5,087 bases of DNA from Opitutus sp. GAS368 (GTDB lineage Bacteria > Verrucomicrobiota > Verrucomicrobiia > Opitutales > Opitutaceae), in contig CAMAXB010000231.1 of NCBI GenBank assembly GCA_945862035.1, positions 1 through 5,087 on the forward strand, read 5' to 3'. This document shows, one piece after another, positions 1 through 4,675 of the stretch. The notes beneath the pieces were generated by a model. The model was not told the origin of the DNA. It searched no databases and was given only the letters and a program-made list of their open reading frames with translations. Position 1 is the first letter of the stretch, and every line of letters starts with the position of its first letter. The position numbers and the translations under genes were made by a program.

Positions 1-26
1 GGCCCGGTCAGCGTCCTTGACGGGCC
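1..26 (+). repeat. Hairpin upstream of the sulfurtransferase gene
   Basis: Arms GGCCCG (1-6) and CGGGCC (21-26) are perfect complements. After a bulged G7 the stem continues with TCA (8-10) against TGA (18-20), leaving a 7-base loop. It sits at the window edge and may extend to the left. No T-run follows on the plus strand; a GGAG (27-30) comes directly after it. It could be the 3' end of an upstream gene or a leader structure of the following gene. Confidence 0.4.
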
Positions 27-96
27 GGAGTCCCGTCGATTGGGCACGCCTCCGTTTTGGTTTGGCGCGCGGACGGAAGGCATTGCAGGCTGGGGG

Positions 97-936
97 ATGC
101 TGATTGACTCCGCCCGGCTGTGCACGCGTCTGCGGGACGCGAACTGGATCCTCTTCGACTGCCGGCATGACCTGATGGACCATGGGCGGGGCGCCCGTCT
201 CTATGCGGAATCGCATATCGCCGGGGCGCATTTCGCCTCCGTGGAGGCGGACTTGGCAGGGGCAAAGACTGGCCTCAACGGCCGCCATCCGCTGCCCGAG
301 CCGGAGGCGTTTGCGGGGTTCCTGAATCGCTACGGTGTCATGCCGGAGACACAGATTGTCGCCTATGATGATGTGGGCGGGCAGTACGCTGCGCGGCTGT
401 GGTGGCTCGCCCGATGGCTGGGGCATGCGCGGGTGGCGGTGCTGGATGGGGGCTGGCAGCGGTGGACCGCCGCGGGGTATCCCGTCGACGCGACGGTCCC
501 GCCGGCTCAGGGCGTCGGCCGCTTCGTGGCGCGGCCGGAGGCGAGCCTCCTGCGCACCGTCGAAGACCTCCAGACCGACCTCTCCGATCGTCGCTGTCTG
601 GTCATCGATGCCCGCTCTCCGGAGCGTTATCGCGGCGAGGCGGAACCAATTGACCGCGTGGCCGGCCGCATCCCCGGGTCGGCGAATCGTTTTTTCAAGG
701 ACAACCTGCAGGCCGATACGAGCTTCCGTCCGGCCGCGGAGCTCCGGGCGGAATTCGAGCGTCTCCTCGACGGACGGCCACCTGCAGAAATCGTGCACCA
801 GTGCGGCTCGGGCGTCACGGCCTGCGCCAACCTGCTGGCAATGGAGCACGCGGGCCTCACGGGTTCCACGCTCTACGCTGGCTCGTGGAGCGAGTGGATC
901 GCCGATCCCCGCCGTCCGGTGGCGACCGGGGCGTGA
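97..936 (+). CDS. 3-mercaptopyruvate/thiosulfate sulfurtransferase (tandem rhodanese)
   Basis: Two-domain rhodanese of 279 residues, the usual length for SseA/TST-type enzymes. These transfer a sulfane sulfur from 3-mercaptopyruvate or thiosulfate to a thiol acceptor or cyanide, normally in the cytoplasm. The N-terminal domain (about 5-130) has the DCRHDL strand near 21 and YDDVGGQYAARLWW near 90, where no cysteine occupies the active-site position, as expected for the inactive domain. The C-terminal domain (about 150-275) has VIDARSPERYRGE near 169, GRIPGSAN near 190 and the active loop CGSGVTAC with catalytic Cys236. In this family CGSGVTA points to mercaptopyruvate preference, whereas thiosulfate rhodaneses usually have CRKGVT. 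I chose ATG at 97 because family proteins begin close to this point. A TTG at 40, in frame and 9 bases after GGAG (27-30), would add 19 residues and has the better ribosome site, so the start is open. The next gene is convergent. Confidence 0.93.
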   Translation: MLIDSARLCTRLRDANWILFDCRHDLMDHGRGARLYAESHIAGAHFASVEADLAGAKTGLNGRHPLPEPEAFAGFLNRYGVMPETQIVAYDDVGGQYAARLWWLARWLGHARVAVLDGGWQRWTAAGYPVDATVPPAQGVGRFVARPEASLLRTVEDLQTDLSDRRCLVIDARSPERYRGEAEPIDRVAGRIPGSANRFFKDNLQADTSFRPAAELRAEFERLLDGRPPAEIVHQCGSGVTACANLLAMEHAGLTGSTLYAGSWSEWIADPRRPVATGA

Positions 937-1027
937 TCGACCGGGGCGGATGCGATTCGACGCCGGGACCTCGGGTGAAGTCCGGCGGGCGGGAGAAGGG
1001 CAGGGTCCGCGGGGGCGTTCCGTTGGG

Positions 1028-1075
1028 GGTTGCCGCCGAGGAGGTGACTCCTCTTGGAGACGGAATCCTGCAACC
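1028..1075 (+). other. Nested stem-loop with GNRA tetraloop in convergent gap
   Basis: An outer stem GGTTGC (1028-1033)/GCAACC (1070-1075) encloses a perfect hairpin GAGGAG (1038-1043)/CTCCTC (1048-1053) closed by a GTGA loop, which is a GNRA tetraloop on the plus strand. CCG (1033-1035) could also pair with CGG (1061-1063). There is no T-run, so it is not a standard intrinsic terminator. It lies about 90 bases after the sulfurtransferase stop, so it could be a transcript 3' end, a stabilising structure or a small RNA. I matched it to no known riboswitch. Confidence 0.35.
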
Positions 1076-1098
1076 GTCGCGGCTTAGACGCTGAGCTC

Positions 1099-1124
1099 CC
1101 CGGTGTGGCTGGCGTCGGACCGGG
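1099..1124. repeat. Inverted repeat in convergent gap
   Basis: CCCGGT (1099-1104) and ACCGGG (1119-1124) are perfect complements separated by 14 bases. With the nested structure at 1028-1075 and the repeat at 1205-1218, it makes the 937-1225 gap rich in possible secondary structure. In such GC-rich DNA a 6-bp repeat can arise by chance. Apart from these repeats I see no gene in 937-1225. Confidence 0.25.
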
Positions 1125-1204
1125 TGACCTTGTTCATCTGGCTGACGGCCGCGTTGAACGGGCTGCTGCCTGCCCTGAGGAAGCAAAATCAAGCGCGGCT
1201 GGTC

Positions 1205-1218
1205 GCAGGCGGGCCTGC
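1205..1218 (-). terminator. Possible terminator hairpin after the ArsC/Spx-like gene
   Basis: GCAGGC and GCCTGC flank two bases (in practice a 5-bp stem with a 4-base loop), beginning 7 bases beyond the stop codon of the minus-strand gene at 1226-1588. On the minus strand a TTTT appears only about 12 bases after the hairpin, so this is a weak candidate for intrinsic termination. The placement directly after the stop is the main support. Confidence 0.3.
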
Positions 1219-1225
1219 TCAAGCC

Positions 1226-1588
1226 TCAGACCAGACAGGCCCAAGTCTGCGGGGCAAAGCCGACCAGGCCCACCGTGGGGCCCAGCACGAAGGGCCGCTT
1301 CACCAAGCGGCCATTGGCCGCCAGAAGTGCGAGGGCTTCCGCGGTGCTCATCTGGGGCAGCTTGGCCGCAAGGCCGAGTTCGCGGTAGACGAGGCCCGAC
1401 GTGTTGAAGAGCTTGCGCAGATTGCCACCTTGATGGTCGAGCATGCGCTGGAGCTCAGGCCTGGACGGTGGATCCGTGTAGATCGCCTTTTCGGTGAAGG
1501 ACACGCGGTGCTCCTTGAGCCAGGCGATCGCGTCGCGGCAGGTGCTGCAATTTGCGTAGACGTAGACGACGATGGGTCCTTTGGCCAT
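1226..1588 (-). CDS. ArsC/Spx/YffB-family thioredoxin-fold protein
   Basis: A 120-residue protein with the length and layout of the ArsC/Spx/MgsR superfamily: an N-terminal VVYVYANCSTCRDAIAWLKE segment with a CxxC pair (Cys14, Cys17), a central RPELQRML segment, then NLRKLFNTSGLVYRELGL (about 56-73), and a C-terminal NGRLVKRPFV. The family includes glutaredoxin-linked arsenate reductases (one catalytic Cys), the RNA polymerase-binding redox regulators Spx/MgsR (CxxC) and YffB. CxxC plus the LFNTSG...YRELGL signature fits the broad 'arsenate reductase family/Spx-like' group; true arsenate reduction is not shown and no ars genes are nearby. Many Spx/YffB-like proteins are cytosolic thiol-redox proteins of unknown substrate. 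ATG at 1588 is chosen because the family starts just before the first strand; AAAGG lies about 15 bases upstream, a long spacing. It is convergent with the sulfurtransferase gene. Confidence 0.88.
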   Translation of the reverse strand: MAKGPIVVYVYANCSTCRDAIAWLKEHRVSFTEKAIYTDPPSRPELQRMLDHQGGNLRKLFNTSGLVYRELGLAAKLPQMSTAEALALLAANGRLVKRPFVLGPTVGLVGFAPQTWACLV

Positions 1589-1620
1589 GGGCCGGCAGTG
1601 GACACCTTTCAGTGAAGTTT

Positions 1621-1638
1621 GCCAAGTCCGCGCTTGGC
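1621..1638. repeat. Short palindrome upstream of the ArsC/Spx-like gene
   Basis: GCCAAG (1621-1626) and CTTGGC (1633-1638) form a perfect 6-bp inverted repeat with a 6-base centre, 32 bases upstream of the ATG at 1588. Size, symmetry and position would suit a protein-binding site or a leader hairpin. I see no clear promoter boxes around it, so the role is inferred from position only. Confidence 0.3.
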
Positions 1639-1662
1639 TCTCCGATCCGTCGAGACCGGGTC

Positions 1663-1697
1663 CCGGCGGAGATGCGGTGTTCCGTCATCTCCGCCGG
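1663..1697 (-). terminator. Perfect 12-bp inverted repeat, probable terminator
   Basis: CCGGCGGAGATG (1663-1674) is exactly complementary to CATCTCCGCCGG (1686-1697), with an 11-base centre in which CGG and CCG can pair further. This is the strongest inverted repeat in the window. It begins 14 bases after the stop of the 47-residue gene (1712-1855) and lies upstream of the next minus gene, which fits a transcript end. There is no T-run on either strand, so Rho-independent release of the classical kind is doubtful. A mobile palindromic repeat (REP-like) or an mRNA-stabilising hairpin is an alternative. Confidence 0.5.
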
Positions 1698-1711
1698 TGC
1701 TGACATCTGCG

Positions 1712-1855
1712 CTACTTCTTCTTGTTCGCGGCGAGCTTCGCCTTGGCGGCTTGCTGCGACGTGATGACCTGCTGTTTCTTTTGGCTGACGACGTCGTTCT
1801 TGGCCTGTTTCTGTGCGGCCTGCTTCTGCGTCGATTTCGGAGATCTATCGCCCAT
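1712..1855 (-). CDS. Small basic Lys/Gln-rich hypothetical protein
   Basis: A 47-residue protein beginning MGDRSPKSTQKQAAQKQ and ending AANKKK, rich in Lys, Gln and Ala, with no cysteine, no tryptophan and no membrane segment. From memory, similar tiny proteins starting MGD(R/K)SPKS and annotated 'hypothetical' occur in several bacterial phyla; no function is known to me. The composition predicts a soluble, highly charged helix or disordered chain, perhaps able to bind nucleic acid, but that is inference. The reading frame continues open upstream to 2281, but that part overlaps the methyltransferase gene in another frame and looks like a shadow. ATG at 1855 is chosen because the recognisable family start is exactly there. 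No good Shine-Dalgarno precedes it. A 12-bp inverted repeat follows the stop. Confidence 0.75.
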   Translation of the reverse strand: MGDRSPKSTQKQAAQKQAKNDVVSQKKQQVITSQQAAKAKLAANKKK

Positions 1856-1884
1856 GGGGAATCTTTTCAGGAGGGTTACCTCGC

Positions 1885-1909
1885 CGGCGGAATAGAATTT
1901 TCCCCGCCG
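1885..1909 (-). terminator. Hairpin between methyltransferase and small basic gene
   Basis: CGGCGGAA (1885-1892) pairs with TT (1900-1901) and GCCG (1906-1909) through the intervening C residues, leaving a two-base bulge and a 7-base AT-rich loop. It lies about 60 bases after the methyltransferase stop and 30 bases before the ATG at 1855. It could end the methyltransferase transcript or form a leader structure for the small gene. There is no T-run after it on the minus strand. Confidence 0.3.
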
Positions 1910-1970
1910 ACGTGCTTGTTGATCCCTCAAGGCAGCCGCAATGTAAACAACCGTCGCCCCGGGGAACCTC

Positions 1971-3047
1971 TCAATCAGGTGCTCCGGCGGGCACGACGCG
2001 ATGCTGCCAGCGCCAGGTGTCAGGCTGGTCCCAAGCCTCGACCGTGAGGGTGAGCTCCACGTGGTCGCCCTCCGCGCAGGGGGTGAACTCGGTCCGCAGG
2101 ATGGGAAAGCCCCAATGAGGGGCCCGCCCGGGGTCGAGCGGGCTTGAGCTGAGGGCCAGGTCGTCTCCCGCCAGGGTACGAAAGTAAACCACGAAGCCGT
2201 CGATCCGCCCGGGATGGGTGACAGTCCGCGTGAGGCGAATTTCGCGTGGCAATTGGTCCGCCTGCAAGGTGTGCAGGTCAAACGTCAGCGCCGGCGAGGG
2301 CGTGCCGACAAAGTGTTCAATCAGGCTGAGGTCCGTGCCGTTGTGCCGATAGTAGCGCGGCTCTTGGGGACGATGCCAGGCCAGCGGACTGTAGTCGTAA
2401 CCGAGCACCTTGAGTTCCCAGATGAAGGGGATGCGCCGGTCGTCGCGCACCTTGACCGGTTCGCAGTAAAGTTCGAAGCGGCTGGGGACGATCCGTCCGC
2501 CGGGTTTCAGCAGGCGGTCGCGGAGATCAATGACATTGGCGACCATGGCCTCGTCGAAGAGGAAGTCGCCCATCTGCTCGTGCAGGATCACGTCTACCGG
2601 ACCGGATGCGTCGTAGTCTCGGCTATGAATCGCGACGAAGTCGACCCCGGTCAGCCGGTTGTGGGCGGCGAGCTCCCGCGCATGCTGAAGAATGTCCGAG
2701 TGGTCGAGCGCGTAGACCTGCCGGGCGCCCTGGCGGGAAGCGAGCGCCGCGAGAATGCCAGTTCCGGTGCCGAGATCGATGACGCGGTCGCCCGCGCGGA
2801 CCTCGCGGCGGATGGCTTCCTGGTAGAAAGCCATGCGTGGACCGTCGGCGAGCATCTGTTCCTGCTGGCTGAAGCGGGAGAATGACCAGACATTGAACCG
2901 CCGATACTCGGAGGCCTGGTCTTCAGCGGGGAACACCCAGCTCGCGAGCGCGGGGCGCTTTCTTAGCCACGCCGCGCTCCCGTCAAGGGCTTGCCCCAGG
3001 GCAGAGAAAACGGCGGCGCTGAGGCGCTTGAGTACAGGTACGGCCAT
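1971..3047 (-). CDS. PRMT-like class I SAM-dependent methyltransferase
   Basis: A 358-residue protein with the two-part layout of protein arginine methyltransferases: a Rossmann SAM-binding domain, then a beta-barrel-like C-terminal half. SAM motif I is VIDLGTGTGIL (about 89-99), followed by YALDHS with an acid at the ribose position (Asp115). The PRMT 'double-E' loop is visible as HEQMGDFLFDE, with Glu157 and Glu166 spaced as in eukaryotic PRMTs. PHW (His311-Trp312) matches the THW loop. The N-terminal substrate helix FNVWSFSRFSQQEQML (51-66) resembles the PRMT YFxxY region, but phenylalanine replaces the last tyrosine. The expected reaction is methyl transfer from SAM to a protein (arginine-type) substrate in the cytoplasm; the target is unknown. 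I chose ATG at 3047. An in-frame GTG at 3116 would add 23 residues; neither has a clear ribosome site. The gene is preceded by an 88-residue minus-strand gene. Confidence 0.85.
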   Translation of the reverse strand: MAVPVLKRLSAAVFSALGQALDGSAAWLRKRPALASWVFPAEDQASEYRRFNVWSFSRFSQQEQMLADGPRMAFYQEAIRREVRAGDRVIDLGTGTGILAALASRQGARQVYALDHSDILQHARELAAHNRLTGVDFVAIHSRDYDASGPVDVILHEQMGDFLFDEAMVANVIDLRDRLLKPGGRIVPSRFELYCEPVKVRDDRRIPFIWELKVLGYDYSPLAWHRPQEPRYYRHNGTDLSLIEHFVGTPSPALTFDLHTLQADQLPREIRLTRTVTHPGRIDGFVVYFRTLAGDDLALSSSPLDPGRAPHWGFPILRTEFTPCAEGDHVELTLTVEAWDQPDTWRWQHRVVPAGAPD

Positions 3048-3147
3048 GGAAATCAGGTCGAAAAGCGACCCGAACCGCTGAGCCTGCGGGAACCCGTCGG
3101 CGAACGCAACGACCACCTTGGGGGCGGCCGGTCGGGCCCGTTGAGGG

Positions 3148-3414
3148 CTAGTGTAGTGTCCGGAACCCGCCCGTCGGGTCCAGAATGAGCGCGGTCTCGT
3201 CGACCTCGCCCCGCACCGCCTGCAGGTGATGCAGCGCGCCCATGCGGTCGTCCTCGCCCGAGGTCGAGAGGTCGAGCATCCAGTCCTCGGTCTTGGCTGC
3301 TTCTACGATGACCTCGTCGGTCCACTTGATGACTTCGGCCGCCGTGAGAAACCCCCCGTTAAATCCGCGAATGCAGAGTTCAGCTTGAGGGCGAAGATTG
3401 GGCGTGGCCGACAT
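3148..3414 (-). CDS. Hypothetical protein, 88 residues
   Basis: I do not recognise this protein. It is soluble and acidic, with a segment FNGGFLTAAEVIKWTDEVIV (about 19-38), then EDWMLDLSTSGEDD (43-56) and VRGEVDETALILDPTGG (about 67-83). The composition (mixed acids, Trp, few Arg runs) is that of a real protein, unlike the Arg/Pro-rich shadow frames on the other strand, and it fills a gap otherwise empty of genes. ATG at 3414 gives the full length; no convincing Shine-Dalgarno precedes it. It lies 100 bases (31 if GTG 3116 is used) upstream of the methyltransferase and on the same strand, so the two may be co-transcribed. A possible terminator separates it from the DUF4112 gene upstream. Confidence 0.65.
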   Translation of the reverse strand: MSATPNLRPQAELCIRGFNGGFLTAAEVIKWTDEVIVEAAKTEDWMLDLSTSGEDDRMGALHHLQAVRGEVDETALILDPTGGFRTLH

Positions 3415-3432
3415 GGACCAGAGGTGCCTGAG

Positions 3433-3453
3433 CGAAATAGGCCGACATCGGCC
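3433..3453 (-). terminator. Candidate intrinsic terminator upstream of the 88-residue gene
   Basis: GGCCGA (3440-3445) and TCGGCC (3448-3453) form a palindrome that, read on the minus strand, gives a 5-bp GC stem with a 4-base loop followed by TATTTCG. The short T-rich tail is the only one in the window that directly follows a GC hairpin. It would end the transcript of the 3991-4275 / 3482-3994 pair. Confidence 0.35.
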
Positions 3454-3461
3454 AGTGGAAT

Positions 3462-3492
3462 CCGGCGACCAGGGAGGTGGTTCAGCCGCCGG
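3462..3492 (-). repeat. Two-part hairpin overlapping the DUF4112 stop codon
   Basis: CCGGCG (3462-3467)/CGCCGG (3487-3492) form the outer stem and ACCA (3468-3471)/TGGT (3478-3481) the inner one, with a 5-base bulge (3482-3486) that contains the stop codon of the DUF4112 gene and a 6-base loop. Together with the palindrome at 3440-3453 it gives two hairpins in tandem at the transcript end. It could support termination or protect the mRNA 3' end. Confidence 0.3.
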
Positions 3493-3994
3493 TCAGCAAA
3501 GACCACAGAACGTTGGCGGAAAAGAGCACCAAGGCGCCGAGGGCGATCAAGAACAGGACCGCAAACCCGGCGAACAGAAGCGCCATCCGGCGAAGTGACT
3601 GCGGGCGCCGCCGCGGATCATAATGGCGCTCGACGAGTCGCAGGTTGCGCTGATTGGCCTGCCAGGCGGCGTCAAAAATATCGCCGAGCACGGGGACGGT
3701 ACCGACCGACGCTTCGATGAGGATGTTGAGGAGCATGCGGGCAACGACGGGAGCGGGGACGCCCAAGCGCACCGCTTCGTGCACGATAAACAGGGAAAGC
3801 GCTGCACCCAGCCAGTCGCCCAGCCCGGGGATGAGGCCGATAATCGGATCGAGTCCGATCCGGTAGCCTCCTCCCAGCGGAATCGACCGATCGAGGATCC
3901 AAGCCAATCGGCGCAGCCGCTGCAGGCGCCGCGCCGCCTCGGGTGTCGGTTCAAAAACCGGTTCCAGGTCGACCGTGGGAACCGCGGACCTCAT
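3482..3994 (-). CDS. DUF4112-type membrane protein
   Basis: A 170-residue protein. The core (about 30-125) carries the DUF4112 signature: LDRSIPLGGGYRIGLDPIIG, then LIPGLGDWLGAALSLFIVHE, a helix AVRLGVPAPVVARMLLNILIE, and VPVLGDIFDAAWQANQRNLRL. The family is widespread in bacteria, and its function is unknown to me. A clear C-terminal hydrophobic helix follows (about 137-165), preceded by an Arg-rich stretch (RRRPQSLRR), which suggests membrane anchoring with the basic side cytoplasmic. The open frame runs on to 4069, but I chose ATG at 3994 because it overlaps the stop of the upstream membrane-protein gene as ATGA, a common sign of translational coupling, and because the extra 25 residues overlap that gene. 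The two are probably one operon. Confidence 0.88.
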   Translation of the reverse strand: MRSAVPTVDLEPVFEPTPEAARRLQRLRRLAWILDRSIPLGGGYRIGLDPIIGLIPGLGDWLGAALSLFIVHEAVRLGVPAPVVARMLLNILIEASVGTVPVLGDIFDAAWQANQRNLRLVERHYDPRRRPQSLRRMALLFAGFAVLFLIALGALVLFSANVLWSLLTGG

Positions 3995-4275
3995 GAGGCC
4001 GGTCGCTTGAAAAGAGCTGCGTCCAGGATCGACCAAAGATGGACGACCCAGCCGAGCAGGAACCACCATAGGACGGCGGCCAGGACAAACATGAACACGG
4101 CCTTGATCAATCGTCCCTGCAGGAGCTGGCCGAGCCCGGGAATGAAGAAGCTGGCTAGGGCTGCGATGACGTTTCCGGCCGAACCTTGGGATGCCATCCG
4201 GAAAGCATGGAACTCAGCGCCGGTTCTGCAAGGTCCGACGTCAGACTTTGGGGCGGGATCCTTCGGCGAACTCAT
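3991..4275 (-). CDS. Small membrane protein with SFFIPGLGQ motif
   Basis: A 94-residue protein. A polar N-terminus (1-33) precedes a hydrophobic region, VIAALASFFIPGLGQLLQGR (about 36-55), and a second one, AVFMFVLAAVLWWFLLGWVVHLW (about 59-81), ending LDAALFKRP. The SFFIPGLGQ-loop-second-helix pattern resembles small TM2-like or DUF5683-like inner-membrane proteins; I cannot name the family firmly and the function is unknown. ATG at 4275 has a GAGAAG about 7 bases upstream, the best ribosome site of the minus-strand genes. An in-frame ATG at 4197 (Met27) begins just before the conserved part and is an alternative. The stop overlaps the start of the DUF4112 gene (ATGA), so the two products are probably made together and may act in the same membrane. 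Confidence 0.78.
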   Translation of the reverse strand: MSSPKDPAPKSDVGPCRTGAEFHAFRMASQGSAGNVIAALASFFIPGLGQLLQGRLIKAVFMFVLAAVLWWFLLGWVVHLWSILDAALFKRPAS

Positions 4276-4329
4276 GGAGCAGCTTCTCGCTTAACAAGGA
4301 GTGCGACCAGTGAGTTTAGCGACTGTTCC

Positions 4330-4349
4330 CGCTGGTCGGAAGACCGGTG
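4330..4349 (+). repeat. Hairpin with GGAA (GNRA) tetraloop in divergent gap
   Basis: Bases 4330-4337 pair with 4342-4349 as an 8-bp RNA stem that includes two G-U pairs, closed by GGAA, a GNRA tetraloop on the plus strand. The G-U pairs and the GNRA loop favour an RNA of this strand rather than a DNA site. It is the first of three hairpins in the 4276-4525 gap and would be part of a long leader of the 4526 gene if transcription starts far upstream. Confidence 0.35.
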
Positions 4350-4398
4350 AGAACGTACAGGTAGCCGCAAATCTCCCCGGCCGATCGCTCCGCGAAAC

Positions 4399-4509
4399 CG
4401 TCGGCAATCCGGCACCCGATCCCGCAAATCGCTCGCCGGGTGTTTCCCAGGCGATCTCACCCTTCAGGGCGCGCCGGTGGCGCGATTCTGATTGCCCGCG
4501 TCGGCAATC
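4399..4509 (+). repeat. Direct repeat of CGTCGGCAATC, exactly 100 bases apart
   Basis: CGTCGGCAATC occurs at 4399-4409 and again at 4499-4509. The second copy overlaps the right half of the palindrome at 4489-4510. A related 9-mer, CCGCAAATC, occurs at 4365-4373 and 4422-4430. The recurrence of GCAATC/GCAAATC within a 150-base spacer suggests repeated binding half-sites, though an 11-mer match could still be chance. Confidence 0.35.
4470..4484 (+). repeat. Short GC hairpin before the palindrome
   Basis: CGCGCC (4470-4475) and GGCGCG (4479-4484) are perfect complements around GGT. It lies 4 bases before the palindrome at 4489-4510, so two hairpins stand in tandem directly upstream of the plus-strand operon. 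No T-run follows. Confidence 0.35.
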
Positions 4510-4510
4510 A
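4489..4510 (+). promoter_or_regulatory. Perfect 8-6-8 palindrome, candidate operator
   Basis: TGATTGCC (4489-4496) and GGCAATCA (4503-4510) are exact complements around a 6-base centre. The site ends 15 bases before the ATG at 4526. Two-fold symmetry of this size is typical of operators for dimeric repressors, and the second gene of the unit encodes a probable ribbon-helix-helix protein. Alternatively it is an mRNA hairpin that affects translation from 4526. I see no clear -35/-10 pair next to it. Confidence 0.45.
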
Positions 4511-4525
4511 TGTCGGGCTCAAGGG

Positions 4526-4675
4526 ATGGGCGCCAAATACCTGCCGACGATTAAGGACCAGAAGTACAACCAGCGGTATCATTCGAAGAAGAATCCGCTG
4601 CCGGTGTTCCGGAAAGACGGGGTGGTGGGCGAAGCGGCCAAGCCCGTGGCGCCAAAGCAGAAGGCCAAGTCATGA
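4526..4675 (+). CDS. Small basic hypothetical protein, 49 residues
   Basis: I do not recognise this protein. It begins MGAKYLPTIKDQKYNQRYH, continues SKKNPLPVFRKDG and ends in a Lys/Ala/Pro-rich tail (KPVAPKQKAKS). It is strongly basic, has no membrane segment and no cysteine, and resembles a small nucleic-acid-binding or ribosome-associated protein only in composition. ATG at 4526 is chosen because the frame upstream (open to a GTG at 4301) is Arg/Pro-rich and crosses the hairpins, so it looks non-coding. AAGGG sits directly against the ATG, too close for a normal Shine-Dalgarno. Its stop overlaps the start of the next gene (ATGA), which argues that both are real and translated together. Confidence 0.6.
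   Translation: MGAKYLPTIKDQKYNQRYHSKKNPLPVFRKDGVVGEAAKPVAPKQKAKS

Noticed and set aside
970..1010. Resemblance of GGTGAAGTCCGGC to part of a cobalamin riboswitch
   Set aside because: The essential B12 box and the rest of the core are not found, and no downstream plus-strand gene exists for it to control.
335..1087. Plus-strand open frame of 250 codons overlapping the sulfurtransferase
   Set aside because: Arg/Ser/Pro-rich shadow of the rhodanese gene, typical of alternative frames in GC-rich DNA; no domain visible.
1103..1230. Hydrophobic plus-strand peptide with FIWLTAALNGLLPAL, possible gene remnant
   Set aside because: Its frame continues antisense through the ArsC/Spx-like gene and has no ribosome site; a short hydrophobic stretch is not enough to call a gene or pseudogene.
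1856..2281. Upstream extension of the 47-residue gene to a 189-codon frame
   Set aside because: The extension lies in another frame of the methyltransferase gene and is Arg/Pro/Ser-rich; only the part after the ATG at 1855 looks like a protein.
2214..2885. Plus-strand open frame of 223 codons opposite the methyltransferase
   Set aside because: Antisense to a gene with clear PRMT motifs; no family feature of its own.
3623..4294. Plus-strand open frame of 223 codons opposite the two membrane-protein genes
   Set aside because: It covers two minus-strand genes that have recognisable hydrophobic and DUF4112 patterns; its own translation has low hydrophobicity and no motif.
4314..4343. Possible minus-strand promoter (TTCCGA, 17 bases, TAAACT) before the small membrane protein
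   Set aside because: Only 3 of 6 and 4 of 6 matches to the sigma-70 boxes; such matches are expected by chance.
4301..4525. Extension of the 49-residue gene to a GTG at 4301 (124 codons)
   Set aside because: The extra part is Arg/Pro-rich, crosses three hairpins, and AAGGA is directly against the GTG; the real protein seems to start at 4526.
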